The notes: a model not told the origin generated them from the sequence alone. Counted from the stretch's first letter, positions 11,242 through 23,572 are shown. The stretch is DNA of 64,000 nucleotides from Costus lasius (GCA_027563935.2 JANVAS020000231.1:13720001-13784000); one strand, 5' to 3'. A program made the numbers and translations.

Positions 11242-14200
11242 CTAAAGCTGACCAAGCCCGTCACTGAACAGGTGAGGATGCTCCTTTCTCATATCTGCTT
11301 CGACCTCCCAAGAGGCTTCTTCAACAGACTGATTTCCCCAGATGACTTTCACAAGTGGAATAACCTTATTTCTCAGCACTTTCTCTTTTCTATCTTCAAT
11401 TCTGAGAGGTTTCACTACAAAATTCATGTTCTCTTCATGCTGAAGAGGTTCCAACTCTAGAACATGAGAAGGATCAGAACAATATTTTCTGAGTGCAGAA
11501 ACATGGAACACATTATGGAGGTGTTCTAGTGATGGGGGCAGAGCAAATCTGTATGCTACAGGTCCGACCCTCTCAATGATATCAAAGGGACCAATGTACC
11601 TGGGACTCAATTTCCCCCTCTTCCCAAATCTCATCACCCCTTTCATAGGTGAGACTTTTAGGAACACATGCTCTCCCACCAAAAACTCAAGAGGACGACG
11701 CCTCACATCAGCATAACTCTTCTGTCTATCCTGAGCAATCTTCATCTTTCTCTGAATTTCTCTGATCTTCTCAGTGGCTTCCTGAACAGCATCAGACCTT
11801 AGCACTGTTCTGTCCCCAGTTTCCTCCCAGCATATAGGTGTTCTGCATTTCCTCCCATATAGGGCCTCATACGGAGCCATCTGTATGCTAGAGTGAAAGC
11901 TATTGTTGTAGGTGAACTCTATCAGTGATAAGTCCAGATCCCACTCAACAGACCAGTCAACCACATAAGATCTCAGAAGATCCTCAAGTGTCTGAATAGT
12001 TCTCTCTATCTGACCATCAGATTGAGGATGATATGCAGTGCTGAAACTCAGATTAGTTCCCAAATCTTCCTGTAATTTCTTCCAAAACCTGGACAGAAAT
12101 CGAGGATCACGGTCAGAGACAATGTCCAAGGGAACTCCATGCAATCTGACAATCTCATCGATGTACAGTTTTGCTAACCGATCCAAACTGTAAGTCATTT
12201 TGATCGGTAAGAAGTGAGCTGACTTCGTGAGTCTGTCCACAATCACCCATACGGCATCATGATTCCTTCTGGTATTGGGTAGTCCACACACAAAGTCCAT
12301 ACTGATATGCTCCCACTTCCACTGAGGAATAGGGAGAGACTGCATCAAACCGCCCGGCCTCTGATGCTCAGCCTTCACGGTTTGGCAAGTCAAACATCTG
12401 GACACAAACAAATGCACATCCTTCTTCATACCATGCCACCAGAAAGTCTTTTTCAGATCCTGATACATCTTGGTACTACCAGGATGAACGGTATACTTAG
12501 TGCAATGGCTTTCCTTAAGAATTTCATTTCTCAACTCAGGGTCCTCAGGAACACAGACCCTTCCACGGAATCTGAGGAGACCATCATCCGACATACTGAA
12601 ATTCTCAACCCAGCCTTGCTCAGACCTCTCTTTCCACCGTAAAATATCCGGATCTGATTGCTGCCCTGATCTCAATCTCTGCAGTAACTCTGACTGAACC
12701 CTGAGAGAAGCTAGAAGACCGCCTCTCTCACCCGGAGTCACACTCAGATGCATGTCACTGAACTCCTGCAATAGTCGCCACTCCTGGACTCGCAGTGCAG
12801 CTATCTGAGTCACAGGATACCGACTAAGAGCATCAGCCACCACATTGGCTTTACCAGACTGATATTGGATGGTGAAGTCGTAATCCTTTATCCATTCAAG
12901 CCATCGCCTCTGTCTCATATTCAGCTCTTTCTGAGTGAAGATATACTTCAAGCTCTGGTGATCTGTAAACAATTCAAATGTCTGTCCAAACAGATAGTGC
13001 CTCCAGATCTTCAAGGCAAAAACTACAGCTGCCAACTCCAGATCATGAGTGGGGTAGTTTACCTCATAGTCTTTGAGTTGCCTTGAAGCATAAGCAACTA
13101 CCTTTCCTTGCTGCATCAGTACAGCACCCAGACCCTTACCAGAGGCATCAGTGTACACAGTGAACTTTTCTCCATCACAGGGAACGATGAGGATAGGAGC
13201 ACTGGTCAGTCTCCTTTTCAGTTCCTGAAAACTAGACTCACAATTATCAGACCACTCAAACTTCAAATTCTTTCTAGTTAGCTTAGTCAGAGGACCAGCC
13301 AGCTTGGAAAAACCCTCCACAAAGCGGCGGTAGTATCCAGCTAAGCCCAGAAAACTTCTGACCTCAGTCGCTGTAGTTGGTCTTCCCCAGTGAAGAATGG
13401 CCTCCACCTTCACTGGATCCACAGACACACCCTGGCCAGAAATAATGTGCCCCAGAAAGCCAATCTGATATAGCCAGAACTCACATTTGCTGGCCTTAGC
13501 ATACAGCTGCTTCAGCCGCAGAATCTCCAGCACCTTGCGCAAATCCTGAGAGTGATCTTGCGCATTCTTGGAGTAGATCAGAATATCATCAATGAAGACG
13601 ACCACACATTTGTCCAGGAGCTCATGAAATACCCTGTTCATCAGATCCATAAACACCGCAGGGGCATTTGTCAGTCCAAAGGGCATAACAAGAAACTCAT
13701 AGTGCCCATACCTGGTCCTGAATGCAGTTTTAGGTACATACTCCTCCTGAACTCTCAGCTGATAATAGCCAGACCTCAGGTCAATTTTAGAGAATACAGT
13801 AGCACCCTGCAACTGATCAAAGAGATCATCAATACGGGGTAATGGGTACTTATTCTTAACAGTCACTTGGTTGAGTTGACGGTAATCGATGCACATGCGC
13901 AACGTACCATCCTTCTTCTTCACAAATAACATAGGTGCTCCCCATGGAGAAACACTGGGTCGAATATACCCCTTCTCTAATAGTTCTTCCAGTTGCTTCT
14001 TCAGCTCTGTCAGTTCTGAAGTTGCCATCCTGTAAGGAGCTTTAGATACCGGTGCCGTGCCCGGCAACAACTCGATACCAAACTCAACTTCTCTGCTGGG
14101 TGGTAACCCAGATAAATCATCAGAGAAGACGTCAGTAAACTCTCTTACCACAGGAATTCTAGCCAGATCCAAATCAAGCTCAGTCTGCACCTTGGCATGC

Positions 14201-15747
14201 GCCAGATACCCCTTGCAGCCCTGGGCTAAAAGCTTCCTGGCCTGCAGATGAGATATCACCAAAGGCTCCTGTTCTGATATCCGGCCTTGGATAACCAGTT
14301 GCTGTCCATCACTTAGATGCAGAGTAATTAACTTTTCAAAACAATCTAAAGTAGCATGATAGGCAGACAGCCAATCCATGCCCAGAATGATGTCATAGTC
14401 TTTCATAGGAAGACTAATCAAATTAATAGGTAAATCATATCCTTCAACCTTAATCAAACAGTCAGGATATGTTATATCTGTAGATACGGCCTCACCCATA
14501 GGTGTATGAACAGAAATACAGAAATCAAGTATCCTAGGCAACACAGGCAAACATGGTGCAAAACATGCAGACACAAAGGATAAATTGGCACCAGGATCAA
14601 AAAGAATGCATGCCAAATAACTAAACACATAAAGTGTACCTTCTACCACGGACTTCGAAGCCGAAGCATCCCTCTCCGCGATGGCATACACGCGAGTCTG
14701 CACAGTAGGCTTCTCACCCTGTCCTCTAGCATCCGGCATAGGACAGTCCTTAATCATATGCCCCACCTTACCACATCTGAAGCAAGCGCCAGTCTTCCTG
14801 TAGCACTCATTATCCTGATGTTTAGTGCTCCCACAGTGGAGACACTTCTTGCCGTTCTGAGAAACTGTGCTGGCTGGCTTCTGATAAGGTTTGTATCTGC
14901 CCTTATTGTCTTTCTTCTCTTTCTTGAAATTCTTCTTATCCTTACCACCCAGAGTGGGTGCGTAAGTCACAGAAGTAGGGGCGGATGCAGGGATAGTATC
15001 AACAGCCATCTCAGCAATGCACCTCTCAGCAGTGCGAGCCCTGTCTACCACTTCAGCATAAGCCTCCAAGTGTAGCATAGCTACCCTTGTCCTGATGTCT
15101 TTCCTCAAACCCCGCTGAAACTTCTTGGCTCTTCTTTCCTCGGTGTTGACTAAGTGAGGAGCATACCCCGACAACCGAGCGAATGTGGCCTCATACTGAT
15201 CCACCGTCAGGTCACCCTGCTCAAGGTGAATAAACTCCACCTCGCGCTCCTCAGATAAGCTAGAGGGGAAAAACTTGGCATTGAACTTCATCATGAAGTA
15301 CTGCCAATCAACAACTCTGGATTCAGTTGCCGCCAGTCTGACGACTCCCTTCCACCAGTCTTCGGCATCTCCACGCAACATGAAGACAGATAAACATAGC
15401 TTGTCTGCATCATCACAGCGCAAAACCTGGAAAATCTTTTCCAGTGCCAAAAGCCAATCCTCAGCCGCTCTGGGCCCCGGACTACCATAAAATGTAGTTG
15501 GGTTCAGGTGCTGAAACTCTCGAACCAACCGAGCATATCGTTGATGTGCGCCATCACCCAGAGGAGAACCAGCGCCACCCACGCCGTGTCCAGCCGGTTG
15601 TGACTGTGACTGAGGCTGTGTCTGCGACAGCCGCTGCAATAACTGTTGCTGAACCTCCATGTGCTGCGCCTGCTGCTGCTGCATCATCTGAGTTTGCTGC
15701 TGGATGAATGCGTTCTGTTGTTGCATCATAGCAGTCATAGCCTCCAT
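11242..15747 (-). CDS. gag-pol: Gag-pol polyprotein of Tekay-like chromovirus, 1501 aa
   Basis: A single open frame for capsid, protease, reverse transcriptase, RNase H and integrase. Domains by rough residue: Gln/Met-rich N-terminus 1-60; gag 80-230 (ending in the usual W/L-rich helices); two CCHC zinc knuckles about 300-335 ([28 protein letters not shown]); protease about 380 with D-P-G-A instead of D-S/T-G-A; RT with KIDLRSGYY (about 650) and FIDDILIYS (about 719); RNase H with TDASG (about 865), an ELAAVVFAL Glu and TDHQSLKY (about 932); integrase with an HHCC finger (about 1080-1130) and D, D, E in MDFVCG, SDRDPRF and DGQIER; chromodomain-like tail about 1430-1495 ([20 protein letters not shown]). 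No frameshift or stop. The start was chosen as the first Met of the open frame. It fills the element from near the polypurine tract to about 250 nt from the primer site. Confidence 0.95.
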   Translation of the reverse strand: MEAMTAMMQQQNAFIQQQTQMMQQQQAQHMEVQQQLLQRLSQTQPQSQSQPAGHGVGGAGSPLGDGAHQRYARLVREFQHLNPTTFYGSPGPRAAEDWLLALEKIFQVLRCDDADKLCLSVFMLRGDAEDWWKGVVRLAATESRVVDWQYFMMKFNAKFFPSSLSEEREVEFIHLEQGDLTVDQYEATFARLSGYAPHLVNTEERRAKKFQRGLRKDIRTRVAMLHLEAYAEVVDRARTAERCIAEMAVDTIPASAPTSVTYAPTLGGKDKKNFKKEKKDNKGRYKPYQKPASTVSQNGKKCLHCGSTKHQDNECYRKTGACFRCGKVGHMIKDCPMPDARGQGEKPTVQTRVYAIAERDASASKSVVEGTLYVFSYLACILFDPGANLSFVSACFAPCLPVLPRILDFCISVHTPMGEAVSTDITYPDCLIKVEGYDLPINLISLPMKDYDIILGMDWLSAYHATLDCFEKLITLHLSDGQQLVIQGRISEQEPLVISHLQARKLLAQGCKGYLAHAKVQTELDLDLARIPVVREFTDVFSDDLSGLPPSREVEFGIELLPGTAPVSKAPYRMATSELTELKKQLEELLEKGYIRPSVSPWGAPMLFVKKKDGTLRMCIDYRQLNQVTVKNKYPLPRIDDLFDQLQGATVFSKIDLRSGYYQLRVQEEYVPKTAFRTRYGHYEFLVMPFGLTNAPAVFMDLMNRVFHELLDKCVVVFIDDILIYSKNAQDHSQDLRKVLEILRLKQLYAKASKCEFWLYQIGFLGHIISGQGVSVDPVKVEAILHWGRPTTATEVRSFLGLAGYYRRFVEGFSKLAGPLTKLTRKNLKFEWSDNCESSFQELKRRLTSAPILIVPCDGEKFTVYTDASGKGLGAVLMQQGKVVAYASRQLKDYEVNYPTHDLELAAVVFALKIWRHYLFGQTFELFTDHQSLKYIFTQKELNMRQRRWLEWIKDYDFTIQYQSGKANVVADALSRYPVTQIAALRVQEWRLLQEFSDMHLSVTPGERGGLLASLRVQSELLQRLRSGQQSDPDILRWKERSEQGWVENFSMSDDGLLRFRGRVCVPEDPELRNEILKESHCTKYTVHPGSTKMYQDLKKTFWWHGMKKDVHLFVSRCLTCQTVKAEHQRPGGLMQSLPIPQWKWEHISMDFVCGLPNTRRNHDAVWVIVDRLTKSAHFLPIKMTYSLDRLAKLYIDEIVRLHGVPLDIVSDRDPRFLSRFWKKLQEDLGTNLSFSTAYHPQSDGQIERTIQTLEDLLRSYVVDWSVEWDLDLSLIEFTYNNSFHSSIQMAPYEALYGRKCRTPICWEETGDRTVLRSDAVQEATEKIREIQRKMKIAQDRQKSYADVRRRPLEFLVGEHVFLKVSPMKGVMRFGKRGKLSPRYIGPFDIIERVGPVAYRFALPPSLEHLHNVFHVSALRKYCSDPSHVLELEPLQHEENMNFVVKPLRIEDRKEKVLRNKVIPLVKVIWGNQSVEEASWEVEADMRKEHPHLFSDGLGQL

Positions 15748-15865
15748 GGCCTACCTCCGATCAGACTGTTGATCACCGTTGCTATTGCTAGATCTTGGTC
15801 GCACCATTTTTTTTTACCTGCATCACATAACACGGTAGAATAACAACCAATATTCAATCACGGAT

Positions 15866-15960
15866 CAGATCCTATCTTGGTTTCTAGCAATACACAAACA
15901 GAGTTTTCCAATATTCAGATCCTATCTTGGTTTCTAGCAATACACAAACAGAGTTTTCCT
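15866..15960 (+). repeat. 50-bp direct repeat in the Tekay-like leader
   Basis: CAGATCCTATCTTGGTTTCT starts at 15866 and again at 15916, so the leader between primer site and gag start has two near-identical copies, the second partial. No function is evident. Confidence 0.85.
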
Positions 15961-15991
15961 TTCCCGGAGTTTCTAATTGCTAGTAATATCC

Positions 15992-16003
15992 GCTCTGATA
16001 CCA
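15992..16003 (-). other. Primer binding site, tRNA-iMet type
   Basis: The minus strand reads TGGTATCAGAGC two bases after the end of the 5' LTR, complementary to the 3' end of plant initiator tRNA-Met. Confidence 0.95.
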
Positions 16004-16005
16004 TC

Positions 16006-18989
16006 TGTAACATCCCTCAGAATCACACCCCACACGCATACAAGTAAAATACGGGGTTTCAAAAAATTTTTACTCTTCCATTAAAACACAAGAAGAAAGC
16101 GGCATCGAAGGACATTACTACGGAACTGAAAGCCGCACAGAACTGAGTAGGATCGATTTACTAGGAAATAGAAATTCGGAAATCCAGGAAAAATCCGGCA
16201 GCAAGTATACTAAATTACTGCTGCACAGACCCACATATCCTGGAACAAAATAAATGTCCACACTACACATATGTGGAGAACACAATTGTCAGAAATATTG
16301 CAGAAACGGATTATTCAGATACCAAATACAACAAAAATTCGGTCACACAGTTCAAAGTATTCCGACTACAATAAATCTCAAATCGGACATTTCAGAATAA
16401 TAACAATTTCAATTCTCATGAATCCAAAACTCGTATCCAACAATTAAAACGAGACAACTATAACATAATATAATATCCTGAAAACAGGCATAAGCCCTTA
16501 GGAGATAAAACGTGTCATATAATTAAGTTAGGCACGCAGGCCTGATAAATCTTTAGAAGACAACTCTTAGAACTATATAGCACATTAGCAAGCATTATAA
16601 TAAATTAAGTAGCTGTAGCAATCACTGTCCTGATGTCTCACCTGAAAATATTTAAACAACGGGGGTGAGCTAAAAAGCTCAGTGAGTAAAAGACACTAAA
16701 AGCCATCCATAGTACACATCAAAACTATCATGCTTAACAGATAAGATACTTAACATGAACACTCATATCAAAACAAAACATAATCAAATACAGATATTTA
16801 TAACAATAAGCATCAAGCATGAAGTAGGATATAAGTCTACCAACCCATTCCAACTAATCACACTGCCCAACACATCTATAATACAGATCGAAACAGAACT
16901 ACAGAAAATCAGAGCTGACAGACAGAACAGATCGAAACAGAACTACAGAAATCAGAGCTGACAGACAGAAAATCAGAATTTTCAGAATCCAAACGGATAG
17001 TCTACATCAGAAACAGAAAGGCCACAGAAGGCCTGAAGACCACAGAAGGTCTGATGACCACAGAAGGTCTGACCCCACCTCTGCCGAGGACGAGACATGC
17101 ATGCATATCAGAAACAGAATGGTAGAGGAGGTATCAGTGGGTGGCCCCCGTCTTGTCAGGACGTGGCACTCTGGCCTCCAATACTGGTAGAGGAGGTATC
17201 AGTGGGTGGCCCCCGTCTTGTCAGGACGTGGCACTCTGGCCTCCAATACCCAGAACAGAACAGAAATAGTGGAGGGAGAACGGAAGGTGAGACCAGCTCA
17301 CATCTACCCTTCACTAGTGTCTCATGGGTCGTAGTAGACTATCAGCACCATTACAGCGCCACAAAAGGAGGGTAAGGACACGGAAGAGTGCTACACTAGG
17401 GCATAATTTTTACAGAATAGATCATGCTGAAACGGAGGAGTAGGACTAACCACCACTCAATTCTCACATCATGCCCAAAGTGTCTCACAAACCAGAAAAT
17501 GACACACCCTAATATCCAGTCCTTAACAAAATTACAATTTTGCAGAAAATCAAAGCTGAACACACTTCATAATTTTTACCATCAACCAGAAGTAATATAT
17601 GAGTGAATTCCTTGAATTCCTTAGATTTCATGCAACTATCCTTAATTCATGTCAAACCATTCTATGTTCTCACAAAGGTTATAACACATTCAAAGTTTCA
17701 AAAAATTCACAACATATATATACAGAATAGAAATTTTTCACATAACAAACAATTAAACAGATGTTTCAGAAAAAACAGATTAATATATCATACTTGCAAC
17801 AGATGTTTCAGACCGAGTAAGTAACCTAAAATAGGCAATATGATATTCACAATAAAGCTATTTGAATCTACTTTCCAATAGAACTGAATCCGTCGGATTT
17901 GGAGTTATAACCGGGGAGGTATGGGTGTTCGAACATAGAAAGGTCGGGATTTCAGAATTCCAGAAAACAGATTCATATATCAGAATTGCGACACAAATTT
18001 CAGATCCAATAACTAACAGAAAATAGGCGACATGGTAGTCAAATTGAACCCCTTCGAGTCTACTTTCTAATAAAACTGATTTGACAAGATTTCGAGCTAT
18101 ACCTAGGGAGATATGATGGTTCGAACACATAAAGGTCGAAATCCAGATTTCCAGAAAACTGATTTTGTACAGCTAGATTGCAATACAGATTGAAATACGA
18201 ATACAGTTTGGATATGGTCGATATCATATTCAAATTAAAGCCGAATGTATCTAGTTTCATACAAAATTTATTTCGTGCGATTTGGATCTATATGCCATGA
18301 GATATTGGGGTTATAGTACACAAAGGTCAGATTAGAGAATGCAGATTTCAGCAGAACAGGATTTTAAAACCCTATAACTATTTGAATTCGACCCCATACG
18401 GATAATCATTGCAAATAACAAATTTTAATTGAAATAATCTACAATTTAGCGGATTAGACTCCTTAGGATCGAATTACTCACAGAAAAATCGTCCACAGAG
18501 AAAAACGCCAAGACAGAGGATCACCAGGAAATTCGTCCACCACCAGTCTGCCACCACCAGCGTCAGAAATCTCAGGAGGCGCCAAGCACAGTGAGGGGCG
18601 ACAACCAAAGGCGGCTAGGGCAAGAAAAACAACAAAAGTCGTGAGGGAGAGGAGCCCTCACGCAATTCTTCTTTTTCTCCCACCCCAAACGGATCCAAGA
18701 TCCAATAACCCAGTTAACTTAAGTGAAAAATCGATTTTATGGGCTTACCTGGGCTTAACCACCCTGCGCCACTCCAATAATATCAGAAATATGCGCCACC
18801 ATGGTGGAAGAAATTTCAGGAGCAAAGAATCAAGGTTGAGGGTTCGAATCCCCAACCAAAATAATTATTTTTGCCCTGTAGGAAAAATTCCTACACTTAG
18901 GTAAAAATCCCAAAATTTTAACAGATAAAAAATACAGAAACAGAATTTCTAACCTTAAATCATAATTCAGAAAAATCGAGGGCGTTACA
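16006..18989 (-). repeat. Tekay-like 5' LTR
   Basis: Same length as the other LTR (2984 bp). Near its outer end a perfect TΨC-like GGTTCGAATCC (18843-18853) is present; the other LTR has GGTTTGAATCC there. The reading frames inside are short and mirror those in the 3' LTR. Confidence 0.95.
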
Positions 18990-18994
18990 CTATG

Positions 18995-19460
18995 CATGAA
19001 AAATAATGAGAGATAAAAAGAATAAGACTCCTCTACTTGGCACTATGCAAAATTGATAGTGGTACCTAAGACATGGGTTGAAGTCAAAAATAAAAAGTAT
19101 GTGTCTATGTGGATGCATGCCATCTTTGCAACAATAATCAAATAAAAAAAAATTAGGTTTGGAAAAAGAACTTGGAAACCTAATTCCTGTAAACAAAAGC
19201 ATGATAGATTTGAACTGAAAACTGAGTGAAATCATGAGATTGAAAATTCTACAAGTTGTAAAGTTTTATTTGATTGAGTTGTGGATCTATAGGGTTGAGT
19301 TCTAAGAATGATATGTTTATTTGAAGTTTTGTAAAACAATTGATGAAATTTTTCATTGATGGATTGTATTTTAGAAATTTATTGAGCATGAAAATGTTAT
19401 TCTTTTAATCAAATTTTGATTTTTGCTTGAGGACAAGCAAAGTTTGAGCCTTATGTATTT
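18995..19460 (+). other. Athila #1 3' region, second part, with polypurine tract zone
   Basis: Resumes Athila #1 after the Tekay-like insertion. It holds the second copy of the CTTGGCACTATG block (19036-19085), then A/T-rich sequence, and ends in TTGAGGACAAGCAAAGTTTG...CCTTATGTATTT directly before the 3' LTR. The same purine-rich block precedes the 3' LTRs of Athila #2 and #4. It is the likely plus-strand priming zone; the exact tract is not certain. Confidence 0.75.
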
Positions 19461-19714
19461 TGATGACACCAAAATATATAGTATATTTTGTATTATTTTA
19501 GATACTTTTTCATGCTAAATTGAGGATCTTTTACTTGTTTTTATGCTGAATCCATCAAGTATTGCAAAGTCTACTTCTATTTTGGTTTTTCATGATTTTC
19601 AGGCAAAAAGGCATCATTTTAAGGTGTTTTCGAGCAAAATCAAATACATAGAAGAATTCTCAACATCAAGAAGAGGTCACACAAGAAATTTCATGCAAAT
19701 CGAGGCTGGGGACC

Positions 19715-20085
19715 AAAATACGGCAAGGCCATATTTATAATACGGTACCGTATTTTTCGCGGCTACCATATTATCGAGAGCACAACCGTATTTTGGTGAT
19801 TTTCCGAACAGAGAACTTTCTGGATTTTACGGCACCACCGTAAAGAATTACACGGCCGTATTTTGGAGACGTTCCCGACCAGAGAGTTTAGCCAATTTTA
19901 CGGCAGTGCTGTGAACTATTTCACGGGCCGTATTTTCCAGACGTTCCCTACCAGAGAGTTTAGCCAATTTTACGGTAGTGTCGTGAACTATATTATGGTG
20001 TCATATTTCCCAACACTTTCAGAACAGAACGGTCGATCGATTTTACGGCAGGGCAGTGAACTATTACACTTCCGTATTTCTGTTT
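19715..20085 (+). repeat. CpG palindrome array, Athila #1 3' LTR
   Basis: Repeated ACGG...CCGT units with the same long and short alternation as at 5105-5530, for example TACGGTACCGTATTTT (about 19741-19756) and TTTTACGGCACCACCGTAA (about 19827-19845). Several later units are decayed. Period about 70 bp. Confidence 0.8.
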
Positions 20086-20448
20086 TTGAACGCGACTCCC
20101 AGGTCAATTTCGACGCCCGATTTTTGCGGAGACGATTGCGAGAGATCCAGACCCTTAAATTTGACGCTGTAAGAAGCAACAACAAGGCAACCAACGAGAG
20201 GAAGAGGACGACACAAAAAACCCTAATTTTCATCCACTCGAGAGAGATAAATCACAGTTCATACTGCCGCCTAAGGTAACGCCATCCCGACGAATCCAGA
20301 CCATCTCAGACTGCGAAATTCATACTGAAGCTTTGCCTGGAGGAGGAGACAACATACCAGAAGTTTTAGAACGAAAGGAGGTCAATTGGAAGAGAAATCA
20401 AAGAAAGAAGAGGCGCCGACACTGTTCATCGTTTCAACTTGCAAAATA

Positions 20449-20474
20449 CGGCTGTGAAATATTTCACAGCCGTG
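20449..20474 (+). repeat. Perfect 26-bp palindrome in Athila #1 LTR
   Basis: ACGGCTGTGAAAT is followed directly by its reverse complement ATTTCACAGCCGT. Other Athila LTRs have a different but also self-complementary sequence at the matching place (34623-34652, 50592-50619, 53112-53142, 58554-58584). Confidence 0.9.
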
Positions 20475-21243
20475 CTGTATTTTCTAAACCCTTCTCTTCC
20501 TTTGATTTTCGACTCTCTAAAACCATGGAATATTGTAACTTCTTCTCCATGCTAGCTTAAACTCCTCTTGGGACACGGGGGTGTTATTGTCTTGATATTT
20601 CAATGACTAGATAACTTTTCTCACATCAATATATCTTTGCTATTGTTATTTTACTCAAGTGATTATTGTCTTTAATCATTTCTAGTGTCATGCATTAACA
20701 TGTTTTAGAGTTTTTGTGTATGGACTGAGAAGATGATACACATAAATTTGGAACCCAAGAATTTATGGTAGGAGCTCATCGCAAGAGATTGGTTGTGTTC
20801 TTATTTTTAGATTTTAGATACTTATTTCTTGTTGATGTTTTGACCTAGAAATTATTACTATTTTAGACATAAAAATATGCTAGAGATAGATATTGAATTG
20901 TTCGAAAACCTTGAGTAAAACCTGTGAAACAAAGGTGCGAGAGTGCTTAGTTTTGCTTGAGATCTTGGTATTGAGGTAGAATGCACGAGAGTGATTCTTT
21001 ATCTCTTTAGCCAAAATTCACATATATTTAGCATTGAATTGATCTTGCACAAGAGTGAGGATCGTTCTTTGTAAACTAACTGCACGAGAGTGAGTTAGTT
21101 TGTTTATCAAGTGAATTATATCTTAACCGCAACAAAGATAAATTGATGAATCTTTAATCATATTTAGTCATGAATATTAAGACGAATGAACCCCTAGTCC
21201 CGATTCTCTCATTCTGATTTACTTCGATTTCGATTGCTATTTA

Positions 21244-21334
21244 CACACTGATTGAGTCATGACCAATAGATTGGATTGATAAACATGAGACTAATCCAAT
21301 GGCAGGATATCAGTTCAGGCAAAGGGATATATAT
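21244..21334 (+). mobile_element. 91-bp fragment of a B-type copia LTR
   Basis: Matches 24186-24276 of the B-type LTR with about two mismatches. It is cut on the left by the Athila LTR and on the right by the start of the A-type LTR at 21335. It looks like the remaining edge of an older B-type LTR into which the A-type element inserted. Confidence 0.8.
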
Positions 21335-23056
21335 TGTTGGGGTATGCCCTTAAGGCTAATGTTTGAGGTCTTGGGATTCTTTCAGTATCATGTATAAACT
21401 CTTATGTTTATAAAGGCAATGGTTGTTATTCAGTTGGTTACATTGTCTGCTGCAATAAGTGTGCTTCTGAATAATGTCTCAAAGCTGTTCAGCTTGGCTG
21501 ACATGCTGTTTTGTCCTTATTCGAGATATCTTGGTGAACATGAGACAGCCTTGATATGATTGAGACTAATATGTGTTCTAATCTTATAGGATGCTTCGAG
21601 CATGGAATAAGATGTAGACTCATGGGTACATTGGATGTACTGGACAGACCCTACTAGGATATTCAATTGCTTGTCACAATGTGAATAATCCTTGATTGCA
21701 ACAAGTGGCACATGTCCTCTGACTTGAGATCACTTGTGTTTCTAAATGATGATTGTCATTGTTTTGAGGTAGTTCAATATCATTTGAAACATAATGGTTA
21801 TAGACTATCTTGGATAATGATCATGAGTCATGTTAGGGCACTAGTGATAGATATAGGATTGCCGTCTCCTTGTTTAAGGAGTGTGATGTTCTGAAGGGGC
21901 CCCCCCTAAATGAGATGATTGAGAAAGTGTATGGCCATACCCAGGTGACTATGTTCATCTGATCTAATCATGCTCATCATATTGGAGCTACAGGCTTGAC
22001 ACGCTTGTCCAATAAGAACATCCAGTGGCAAAGGAAACATGTATGCCTGGTGAAGTGGATTCACACTTGTGCTGTGGTTTGGGTGTAGTCTTGGAAGACT
22101 CTTTCTTTTATATCGGGAGACAGTGATGTGTTGCTAGATACCCCTCACTGATCGTGATAACGTAAGTTATCGTTACCGACATTTAAAGGAAACCCTCAGG
22201 GTCGCACAATTTGATGATATGGCTTACTTAAGTCAGATCGTGTGGACTGAATTGTCAGGGTTCAGTTTAAAGGGATTTAATCTCTGATTGTGAGTGAGAT
22301 CTGGTCTGATCATGTTTGATTGATTAGGGCTTGAGATCGGTAAGCTTCGATCGAGAGAGTTGATGCTAGATCGGTGAGATCAAGAGCATCAAGAGATGAA
22401 CGGTTAGATCTGGAACCTTAGGGTTTAATATGATCTAGACCAAGTGGCTTAAGTGATTTGGTCTTTGGACCAAATTGAGTTGAACCGAATGGCTTGAACC
22501 GGTTCACATGGTTGAACGAATGGTTCAAAGGCTTGATGCCGTTTTGGGCGGTTTACTTTGAGTAAGCGCATGGTCCATGAACGCATGAAGTGAAGTTTTA
22601 CTATTTTTGGAAGAAACGTTTCCGAAATAGTTAAGACGCCTCACGTTCGGTTGCACTCAATTCGACTCTTGCTCTTTTGCTTCTTCCTCTCGAGGTCTTC
22701 TCGTGTGGAAAAGGGCGTGGACAACAAGAAAGGACTCAAGCCAAACTAGAGACATCATCTCTTCTCCCTCAAGCGATCAGGATTCTTGGAGCCTTGCTAG
22801 CACAAGGAGCGACAAGGAGTAGGCTAAGTCTCATCTTGTGTGCGCACACTTTGGAGGAGAACCTTATCAATCTCTTCTTCCTAGACGCCATCCAAGCAAT
22901 GGCTTTGGTAAGAATCGATTTCTTGATTCTTGTTTGCAATCGCATATAATGTTGATCATATAATATGCAAAGATCCTAGAAACCCCCTTCCGCTGCATGA
23001 AAAACCTCCATATACGCCTATCTAGGGTTTCGCTCCCCTTGTTTAGGGGACCTTCA
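21335..23056 (+). repeat. Copia LTR subfamily A (5' LTR)
   Basis: Begins TGTTGGGGTATGCCC and ends ...GGGGACCTTCA, two bases before the primer site. 1722 bp. An antisense copy of the same subfamily starts at 63265. Frames inside it (for example 22677-22949) are LTR sequence, not genes. Confidence 0.85.
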
Positions 23057-23058
23057 AT

Positions 23059-23070
23059 TGGTATCAGAGC
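23059..23070 (+). other. Primer binding site, tRNA-iMet type (copia)
   Basis: TGGTATCAGAGC directly after the 5' LTR. Confidence 0.92.
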
Positions 23071-23572
23071 ATGCGGTTTTATGTATGTTCATTTGATTGC
23101 TTATATGTGATCCTTGTTTGTGCTTGCTAAGAGTAGATCTAATCACATGCCGAAAACAAAACTACATGCTAGTATGTTTATATTTGCGCATGTATATTGC
23201 ATGGTGGCGCTTGGATGTTGTTTTTATCAAAAACTTGTTATATCTTGCGCGCATCCTCATTAGATCTAAGGTGTGCCTACCATAAACCCTTAGACGGGTT
23301 GGTAGGGTTGATATCATCCTCTAGGTAAGATCCATATAGTCTGATCAGACCATCTGACAGCCTAGATGGGTCGACCAGATGGCACCTATGCGCAAGCATT
23401 AGGTGGCTATAGGTCGACTGCATCAAGGGCGTGTAGCTGATTCAAATTTATTAAAATAGACACGGATAGAAATCTGGAAAAACCCACTAACATAGCCTCT
23501 GGCGCGGCGGAAGCTAAATAAGTCATACTGGAGACATAGGAACTGATTAAACATCAGTTGCCCTTGGTCTTA
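23071..23572 (+). other. Residual internal region of the chimeric copia element
   Basis: About 500 bp between primer site and polypurine tract; a copia element normally has 4-6 kb here. No gag, protease, integrase or RT motif is left. The stretch before the polypurine tract resembles the 3' end of copia internal regions only in position. Confidence 0.6.

Larger units (their letters stand above)
8229..18989 (-). mobile_element. Intact Tekay/Del-like chromovirus (Ty3/gypsy)
   Basis: A complete 10,761-bp LTR retrotransposon on the minus strand. Both LTRs are 2984 bp (8229-11212 and 16006-18989), start TGTAAC and end TTACA, and are flanked by the 5-bp duplication CTATG (8224-8228 and 18990-18994). 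By eye I count roughly 28 differences between the LTRs, about 1%, mostly transitions. The tRNA-iMet primer site is at 15992-16003 and the polypurine tract at 11213-11225. One frame of 1501 codons encodes gag and pol with a C-terminal chromodomain-like part. It inserted into the 3' region of Athila #1. Every part needed for autonomous movement is visible. Confidence 0.95.
1748..21243 (+). mobile_element. Athila-type Ty3/gypsy element #1, 5' truncated, interrupted
   Basis: Parts in order: end of protease, RT, RNase H, integrase (1748-4980), a conserved hairpin, a palindrome array, an ATHILA-type ORF (6050-7432), a 3' untranslated region and a 3' LTR from 19461. The lineage call rests on RT wording typical of Athila ([27 protein letters not shown]), the ATHILA ORF placed 3' of pol, and LTRs beginning TGATGACACC that match those of the element at 52189-59539, which has a tRNA-Asp primer site. 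The left side was cut by the copia LTR at 1-1747, so gag and the 5' LTR are not seen. A Tekay-like element (8229-18989) sits in the 3' region. Confidence 0.9.
19461..21243 (+). repeat. Athila #1 3' LTR, end truncated
   Basis: Starts TGATGACACCAAAAT as do the other Athila LTRs. It contains a palindrome array (19715-20085) and a perfect 26-bp palindrome (20449-20474). Near its end it keeps blocks seen in other Athila LTRs: the CACGAGAGTGA repeats (20985-21085) and ACCCCTAGTCCC (about 21190). At 21244 it is cut by copia LTR sequence, so the last part (...ACACAACA) is missing. It is more diverged than the LTRs of #4. Confidence 0.85.

Noticed and set aside
14754..15075. Frames on the plus strand and in other minus frames over the Tekay-like gag
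   Set aside because: They are shadows of the 1501-codon polyprotein.
22677..22949. 90-codon frame near the end of the A-type copia LTR
   Set aside because: Inside the LTR just before the primer site; ordinary leader-side LTR sequence.
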